A stretch of DNA of 9,572 bases, taken from Bacteroidales bacterium. GTDB lineage: Bacteria > Bacteroidota > Bacteroidia > Bacteroidales > P3. Shown one piece after another: positions 1 through 3,408 of the stretch (its first letter is position 1; each line of letters begins with the position of its first letter). A program made the translations under genes and the position numbers. The stretch spans positions 1 through 9,572 of the forward strand of contig JAGNRX010000038.1 of assembly GCA_017988355.1 (NCBI GenBank), given 5' to 3'. The notes beneath the pieces were generated by a model, which was not told the origin of the DNA, did no database searches, and saw nothing but the letters and a program-made list of their open reading frames with translations.

Positions 1-37
1 CTTGACCCTCTGGGCCAGTTCCGTCTTTGTTTGGCAT
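1..37 (-). CDS. DUF5320-like small protein, N-terminal fragment (cut by window edge)
   Basis: Only 12 full codons are inside the window, starting at the ATG complementary to 35-37; they read MPNKDGTGPEGQ. That is the typical opening of the DUF5320 family, small glycine-rich proteins whose N terminus resembles MPxxDGTGPxGxGPxTGRGxGxC (family knowledge). Its ATG lies 8 bp after the stop of the NifX-like gene on the same strand, so it is almost certainly the third gene of that operon. The function of DUF5320 proteins is not established; they are often found beside NifX-type and MinD/Mrp-type ATPase genes in anaerobes. The call rests on 12 residues plus context, and the rest of the gene is outside the window. 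Confidence 0.72.
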   Translation of the reverse strand, partial: MPNKDGTGPEGQ

Positions 38-45
38 AATACTTA

Positions 46-360
46 TTATTTATTTAACATATCGACAATTTCCTTAACTGTCTTTTCTTCTTGAACAACA
101 ATCATCTGAATATTAACTTCATTCATCAGTGATTTAATCTTAAATCCAAACTCTCCTGCAACAGCTTTCTCTGCTTTGTGAGACAGAATGAACTTTACGG
201 CAGAAGGACCTGCTCCTTCATTTGCATCTTTATTTGGATTAACAACAAATTCTGTTTCTTTTGTTTCAGTGTCGTGTATTGCAAAATAAGCACAACGCCC
301 AAAACGTGGGTCTATCAAACTATCCAAAGAACTACCTCTACTTGTTATAGCTACTTTCAT
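46..360 (-). CDS. NifX/NifB-type dinitrogenase iron-molybdenum cofactor domain protein
   Basis: This 104-residue protein is a single Nitro_FeMo-Co domain (NifB C-terminal/NifX/NafY-like fold), about the normal length for stand-alone members. The MKVAIT start strand, the DPRFGRCAYF motif at residues 17-26, the GAGPSAVKFI segment near 49-58 and the AVAGEFGFKI segment near 67-76 are characteristic. In nitrogen fixers such domains carry FeMo-co or its precursor. No nif genes are visible here, so a nitrogenase role is not supported. The many stand-alone copies in non-fixing anaerobes are thought to bind or deliver an iron-sulfur or other metal cluster (inference). It sits 20 bp after the DUF134 gene and 8 bp before the DUF5320-like gene, in one operon. 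The leader next to the ATG is an AT-only tetranucleotide tract with no clear Shine-Dalgarno sequence. Confidence 0.9.
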   Translation of the reverse strand: MKVAITSRGSSLDSLIDPRFGRCAYFAIHDTETKETEFVVNPNKDANEGAGPSAVKFILSHKAEKAVAGEFGFKIKSLMNEVNIQMIVVQEEKTVKEIVDMLNK

Positions 361-363
361 ATT

Positions 364-378
364 ATTTATTTATTTATT
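364..378. repeat. ATTT tetranucleotide tract at the start of the NifX-like gene
   Basis: The plus strand shows 3.75 copies of ATTT (AAAT on the coding strand) filling most of the 20-bp gap between the DUF134 stop and the NifX-like ATG. It occupies the place where the ribosome would bind. A-rich leaders are normal in Bacteroidetes, so this may be only compositional. Confidence 0.5.
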
Positions 379-380
379 GG

Positions 381-887
381 TTAATTATTATTTCTTCTAT
401 TATGCCTTCCGTTCCTACACTTCATTCTTCCGCATTCCTGTGCTTCAATTTCAATTTCTGAGGCATCTTCCATAAAAGGTTCTTCAATATTCTGCTCAAT
501 ATTTTTACTCTTACATAAGGGACAAACAAATTCCTGATGTTCCATTTTGTCGAACAAACAAGAGCAGTCATTACAAGAAAACCAACCTCTGTTATAATCA
601 ACCTTTCCTCCTTCAATAATTATCTGTCTTCCTTCAACAAATGCAGTTGCAATCTTTTGACGAGCTGACATATAGATGCGAGTTAGGGTTGGACGTGAGA
701 CTTGCATAATTTGAGCTGCTTCACATTGTATTCTATTTTCGTAATCATTTAATTTAAGTGCCTCATACTCTTCTAATAATAGAAAAACTGCATTCTTTTG
801 TCCCGATTTGGCATTTTCACCATAGGGTTTAAAACCCGAAACCTTTGGTATGCCAGTCATTCTTCTTATCTTTTTAGGTCTTGCCAT
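381..887 (-). CDS. DUF134/UPF0251 family helix-turn-helix protein with zinc-ribbon-like tail
   Basis: This 168-residue protein begins MARPKKIRRM, the usual opening of DUF134 (UPF0251). Residues 38-85 (EEYEALKLNDYE, then QCEAAQIMQVSRPTLTRIY, then ARQKIA) form a sigma-70 region 4-like helix-turn-helix, so DNA binding is likely. A second module at about 100-126 has CNDC (C105, C108) and CPLC (C122, C125), a four-cysteine zinc-ribbon or rubredoxin-knuckle pattern; C110, C152 and C157 are extra cysteines. The C terminus is acidic, then ends in a basic Arg/Asn-rich tail. No member has a well-established target that I know of. It is the first gene of the operon with the NifX-like and DUF5320-like genes, and a palindrome lies within its own promoter. 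A metal- or redox-responsive regulator of this operon is the simplest inference. Confidence 0.9.
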   Translation of the reverse strand: MARPKKIRRMTGIPKVSGFKPYGENAKSGQKNAVFLLLEEYEALKLNDYENRIQCEAAQIMQVSRPTLTRIYMSARQKIATAFVEGRQIIIEGGKVDYNRGWFSCNDCSCLFDKMEHQEFVCPLCKSKNIEQNIEEPFMEDASEIEIEAQECGRMKCRNGRHNRRNNN

Positions 888-913
888 TACAATATTATAT
901 CTAATTTATTTTG

Positions 914-944
914 CAAAGTTACGAACTTATGTTCATAATGCAAG
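914..944 (-). promoter_or_regulatory. Bacteroidetes-type promoter of the DUF134 operon
   Basis: On the minus strand TAACTTTG (921-914) matches the -7 consensus TAnnTTTG exactly, and CTTG (944-941) fits the -33 TTG element with a 19-bp spacer. The expected transcription start is a few bases below 914, giving a leader of roughly 20 nt before the ATG at 887. It is one of the two best promoter matches in the window. Confidence 0.72.
920..937. promoter_or_regulatory. Candidate operator: palindrome inside the DUF134 promoter
   Basis: TACGAACTTATGTTCATA is an inverted repeat with GAAC/GTTC cores 4 bp apart. The arms extend to 7 bp with one mismatch. It sits almost exactly between the -33 and -7 elements, where a bound repressor would block RNA polymerase. 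The regulator is unknown; autoregulation by the DUF134 protein is one possibility. Chance occurrence of such a short palindrome in AT-rich DNA cannot be excluded. Confidence 0.45.
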
Positions 945-1090
945 GAATATTCGTATAAAACTAATAGATAAATGAAATTTATGAGCTTAGAGTGAAAGCA
1001 CATCAAGGATTATAAGACATATATTAAGAAAGTCAAGTAATAAATTATTAGAATCAAGAATTAATTTTATGAGTCAAAGAAATAAAATTA

Positions 1091-1170
1091 TAACCTGCCA
1101 CCTTAGTGAAAGTAACCTGCCACCTTACTCGAGTAACATGCCACCTTACTATGAGTAACCTGCCACCTTA
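1091..1170. repeat. Four phased direct repeats, core TAACCTGCCACCTTA
   Basis: Copies lie at 1091-1105, 1113-1127, 1134-1148 (one change, CCTG to CATG) and 1156-1170. Start-to-start distances are 22, 21 and 22 bp, about two helical turns, so all copies would face the same side of the DNA. Copies 2-4 are flanked as AGTAA...TTACT, giving each a 5-bp inverted repeat around a 9-base centre. The junctions are also palindromic: TTACTCGAGTAA at 1125-1136 and TTACT-ATG-AGTAA between copies 3 and 4. The GC-rich core contrasts with the AT-rich surroundings. It could be a multi-site protein-binding element or the leftover end of a mobile element; IS21-family ends carry several such internal repeats (family knowledge). 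Spacers are far too short for CRISPR. Confidence 0.9.
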
Positions 1171-1211
1171 CTTATTTAAAACAAAGACTTAGAAAATTAA
1201 TACTTGATTTG

Positions 1212-1251
1212 AGAAAAATAAAACGAAGTATTAGAAAAATAAAACGAAGTA
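1212..1251. repeat. 21-bp tandem duplication
   Basis: The 19-bp sequence AGAAAAATAAAACGAAGTA occurs at 1212-1230 and again, identical, at 1233-1251, with a 21-bp period (the two spacer bases are TT). It lies between the four-copy repeat cluster and the terminator. Identity of both copies suggests a recent duplication or slippage event; no function is visible. Confidence 0.85.
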
Positions 1252-1260
1252 CTTGGAAAG

Positions 1261-1303
1261 AAAAATCCCTATCCATAATTAAATGAATAGGGATGATTTT
1301 TTT
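1261..1303. terminator. Bidirectional rho-independent terminator after the PLP enzyme gene
   Basis: ATCCCTAT (1265-1272) pairs with ATAGGGAT (1287-1294), an 8-bp stem whose 14-nt loop can add a CAT/ATG pairing. On the plus strand it is followed by seven T (1297-1303). On the minus strand five T follow the last paired G (A1261-A1265, the innermost one still in the stem). It begins about 30 bp after the stop of the PLP enzyme gene, so it most likely ends the fabG-PLP enzyme transcript and shields the repeat region and DUF134 operon from read-through. Confidence 0.75.
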
Positions 1304-1325
1304 GAAATTAACTTTCAATGATTAT

Positions 1326-2534
1326 TTATGCGAATTTCAATTCTTTAAGTGCAGATTGAATTACTTCAAATGTTGCTTCCATGTCGTTGTCAAGACCAAC
1401 AGAGTAACGAACTAGTCCTTCGCTCATACCCATTTCTGTTTGGTATTCTTGTGGAACCTCTGATGATGTTGATTTTCCTGAACATGAGAATAGAGTACGG
1501 AAATATCCAAGAGATACTGCAAGGTATCCAACGCCTCTATCTTGCATTGCTTCCATAAATGCATTAGCTTTTTCTGCTGTTCCAAGGTCAATTGAAATCA
1601 TACCTCCAAAACCAAATCCTTTATTCATTTGATCAACCATTAGTTTATGGTCTTGGTGAGCCTCAAGTCCTGGGTAGTTAGCCTTAATTCCCATTTCGTT
1701 AAATCTTTTTGCAAGATACAAAGCATTTTCACCATGTTTTTGCATACGGATATGTAAATCGTATAGGTTTTTAAGGATAGATGTTGAACGGAAACTATCT
1801 AAAACAGGCCCTAAAAGCATAGCTGTTCCTGTGTTTACATCAATTAATGAATTAATGAAGTCTTGGTCTCCACAAATTGCACCAGCAACACAGTCATTCT
1901 TTCCATTAACAAATTTTGTCATTGAATAAACAACGATATGAGCTCCTAATACATAAGGAGAGAAAACCATTGGAGTAAAGGTATTATCAACAATTAGTTT
2001 TGCACCAGCTCCATCAGCTATTTTTCTTAGTTCTCCAATATTAGAAATTCTAAGTAGTGGATTAGACATTGTTTCGGTGTAGATAACTGTTGTGTTAGGT
2101 CTGCAAGCTGCCTTAACTTGTTCAAGGTTGGTTGTGTCAACAAAAGTAACTTCAATACCAAATCTTTCAACATAGTTGTTTAGGAATGCAAATGTTCCAC
2201 CATAAACAGTCATTGAAGCAACTATATGGTCACCTTTCTTAGCACATTGTAGTAAAGCACAAGTTATTGCACCCATACCAGAACCAGTTACCCATGCAGC
2301 CTCTGTTCCTTCCATTGCTGCTAAGGCTTTGCAAAGAGACATGTTTGATGGATTCCAATGTCTTGAATATAGATAGTATCCTTGAACATCACCTGTGAAA
2401 GTATCAGTCATTGTTTGTCCTTTTGGGAAACAAAAAGTTGCTGAGTCATTAACGTTTGGATTGATACCTCTTTCTGCAGAGATTTCAGCAACAGAGTTAA
2501 TTGCCATTGCTGGGTCGAATTTTTTATTCATCAT
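1326..2534 (-). CDS. Cys/Met-metabolism PLP-dependent enzyme (gamma-lyase / gamma-synthase family)
   Basis: This 402-residue protein is a full-length fold-type I enzyme of the family of cystathionine gamma-synthase, cystathionine gamma-lyase, methionine gamma-lyase and O-acetylhomoserine sulfhydrylase. Visible landmarks are YSRHWNP (56-62, phosphate-binding Tyr/Arg from the partner subunit), GSGMGAI (84-90), Y111 stacking on PLP, DNT (183-185, Asp to the pyridine nitrogen), SMTK with the Schiff-base lysine K207, the SLG loop with S341, and EGLVRYSVGLD with the carboxylate-binding R376. Relative to Pseudomonas putida methionine gamma-lyase, Cys116 is Gly here (YGGTFAFL) and the Lys240-Asp241 pair is Asp-Val (residues 232-233). 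Methionine gamma-lyase activity therefore should not be assumed. The ATG at 2534 is followed by a second Met codon, so the start may be one codon later. It lies 13 bp after fabG, probably co-transcribed. Confidence 0.88.
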   Translation of the reverse strand: MMNKKFDPAMAINSVAEISAERGINPNVNDSATFCFPKGQTMTDTFTGDVQGYYLYSRHWNPSNMSLCKALAAMEGTEAAWVTGSGMGAITCALLQCAKKGDHIVASMTVYGGTFAFLNNYVERFGIEVTFVDTTNLEQVKAACRPNTTVIYTETMSNPLLRISNIGELRKIADGAGAKLIVDNTFTPMVFSPYVLGAHIVVYSMTKFVNGKNDCVAGAICGDQDFINSLIDVNTGTAMLLGPVLDSFRSTSILKNLYDLHIRMQKHGENALYLAKRFNEMGIKANYPGLEAHQDHKLMVDQMNKGFGFGGMISIDLGTAEKANAFMEAMQDRGVGYLAVSLGYFRTLFSCSGKSTSSEVPQEYQTEMGMSEGLVRYSVGLDNDMEATFEVIQSALKELKFA

Positions 2535-2547
2535 AATATTTATATTT

Positions 2548-3294
2548 TTAACAGTTCATTGCACCACAAACACTAATAACTTGACCGCTTACATAGCTTG
2601 AAAGGTCACTTCCTAAGAAAACACAAACCTTTGCAACTTCCTCTGGAGAACCACCACGGCGTAAAGGGATTTTCTTTTCCCAAGCAAGGCGAACATCCTC
2701 TGGCAATTGACCTGTCATATCTGTGATGATGAAACCAGGAGCAACTGCATTGCAACGAATATTACGTGAACCAAGTTCTTGAGCTATACTCTTAGTGAAA
2801 CCAATAATGCCAGCCTTAGTAGCAGCATAGTTAGATTGTCCAGCATTACCACTAACACCAACAACAGAACTCATATTTACAATTGAGCCACTACGTTGTT
2901 TTAGCATAATCTTTTGACAAGCATGAGTTAGGTTGAAAACACTCTTTAGGTTAACATCCATAATTAAATCCCAATCCTTTTCTGTCATTCTCATTAATAG
3001 GTTGTCGCGAGTGATACCAGCGTTATTAACTAATATATCTATTCTTCCAAACTCAGCAGCAACAGCTTCAACTAATTTAGCACTATCTTCAAAAGATGCA
3101 GCATTAGAAGCAAAACCAACAGCCTTAACACCTAAAGCAATAAGTTCTTTTTCGCATAACTCCATATTCTCATCTCTCTTTATATCTGTGAAAGCCACAT
3201 TACAACCCTCTTGTGCATAACGAACAGCAATTGCTTTGCCTATTCCACGAGATGCACCAGTAATAAGAGCAACCTTTCCTTGAAGTAATTTCAT
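2548..3294 (-). CDS. fabG: 3-oxoacyl-ACP reductase FabG-like short-chain dehydrogenase
   Basis: This 248-residue protein has the normal FabG length and all the classical SDR marks: nucleotide-binding TGASRGIG (12-19), NNAG (90-93), N115, the catalytic S143, and YAATK with Y156 and K160. The family reduces 3-oxoacyl-ACP to 3-hydroxyacyl-ACP with NADPH in cytosolic fatty acid synthesis; related members reduce acetoacetyl-CoA or other ketones. The GQSNYAATKAG segment and the PGFIITDMT stretch resemble true FabG proteins. It is not next to acpP, fabD or fabF within this window but heads a two-gene unit with a PLP enzyme, so it may be a second, specialised copy. The final residues (CGAMNC) match the usual NGGMYM-type FabG ending only loosely. 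It has its own promoter upstream. Confidence 0.88.
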   Translation of the reverse strand: MKLLQGKVALITGASRGIGKAIAVRYAQEGCNVAFTDIKRDENMELCEKELIALGVKAVGFASNAASFEDSAKLVEAVAAEFGRIDILVNNAGITRDNLLMRMTEKDWDLIMDVNLKSVFNLTHACQKIMLKQRSGSIVNMSSVVGVSGNAGQSNYAATKAGIIGFTKSIAQELGSRNIRCNAVAPGFIITDMTGQLPEDVRLAWEKKIPLRRGGSPEEVAKVCVFLGSDLSSYVSGQVISVCGAMNC

Positions 3295-3322
3295 ATTTAA
3301 ATCTTTTTAAAGTTATAAGTTG

Positions 3323-3356
3323 CAAAAATACTAAATTAATCTATCTCAAACCAAAA
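3323..3356 (-). promoter_or_regulatory. Bacteroidetes-type promoter of fabG
   Basis: Minus-strand TATTTTTG (3330-3323) matches TAnnTTTG exactly. Upstream TTTTG (3356-3352) gives a 21-bp spacer, and a second TTTG (3350-3347) gives 16 bp; the former fits the known spacing better. The leader to the ATG at 3294 would be about 20-25 nt. It indicates that fabG and the PLP enzyme gene are transcribed independently of the upstream secreted-protein gene. Confidence 0.7.
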
Positions 3357-3372
3357 TTTGATAATAATAATA

Positions 3373-3393
3373 GATAATAAACAATTTATTATT
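3373..3393 (-). terminator. AT-only hairpin after the secreted-protein gene
   Basis: GATAATAAA (3373-3381) and TTTATTATT (3385-3393) can form an 8-bp stem plus one G-T wobble around a 3-base loop, about 15 bp past the stop codon at 3409. The stem has no GC pairs and no clean T-run follows on the minus strand, so it would be a weak terminator at best. Confidence 0.3.
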
Positions 3394-3408
3394 GAAAGCT
3401 TGAAAATG

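Larger units (their letters stand above)
888..1325. other. 438-bp gene-free interval between the DUF134 operon and the PLP enzyme gene
   Basis: No convincing coding sequence is present on either strand. From left to right it holds the DUF134 promoter and palindrome (914-944), an unremarkable AT-rich stretch (about 950-1090), a four-copy repeat cluster (1091-1170), a 21-bp tandem duplication (1212-1251) and a terminator hairpin (1261-1303). I see no tRNA, riboswitch or transposase fragment in it. Confidence 0.75.

Noticed and set aside
46..360. Evidence for nitrogen fixation
   Set aside because: The FeMo-co-type domain alone is widespread in non-fixing anaerobes, and no nifHDKEN gene is visible.
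178..384. Plus-strand open frame of 68 codons
   Set aside because: It lies antisense to the well-supported NifX-like gene, has low-complexity content and no recognisable family.
1091..1170. CRISPR array
   Set aside because: Repeats are 15 bp with 6-7 bp spacers of similar sequence, far too short, and no cas gene is present.
1091..1170. Plasmid-type iterons marking a replication origin
   Set aside because: The 21-22 bp period is iteron-like, but there is no rep gene, and the neighbours are chromosomal metabolic genes.
2933..3220. Plus-strand open frame of 95 codons
   Set aside because: It lies fully inside fabG on the other strand, is Ser/Ala/Leu-rich and shows no domain.
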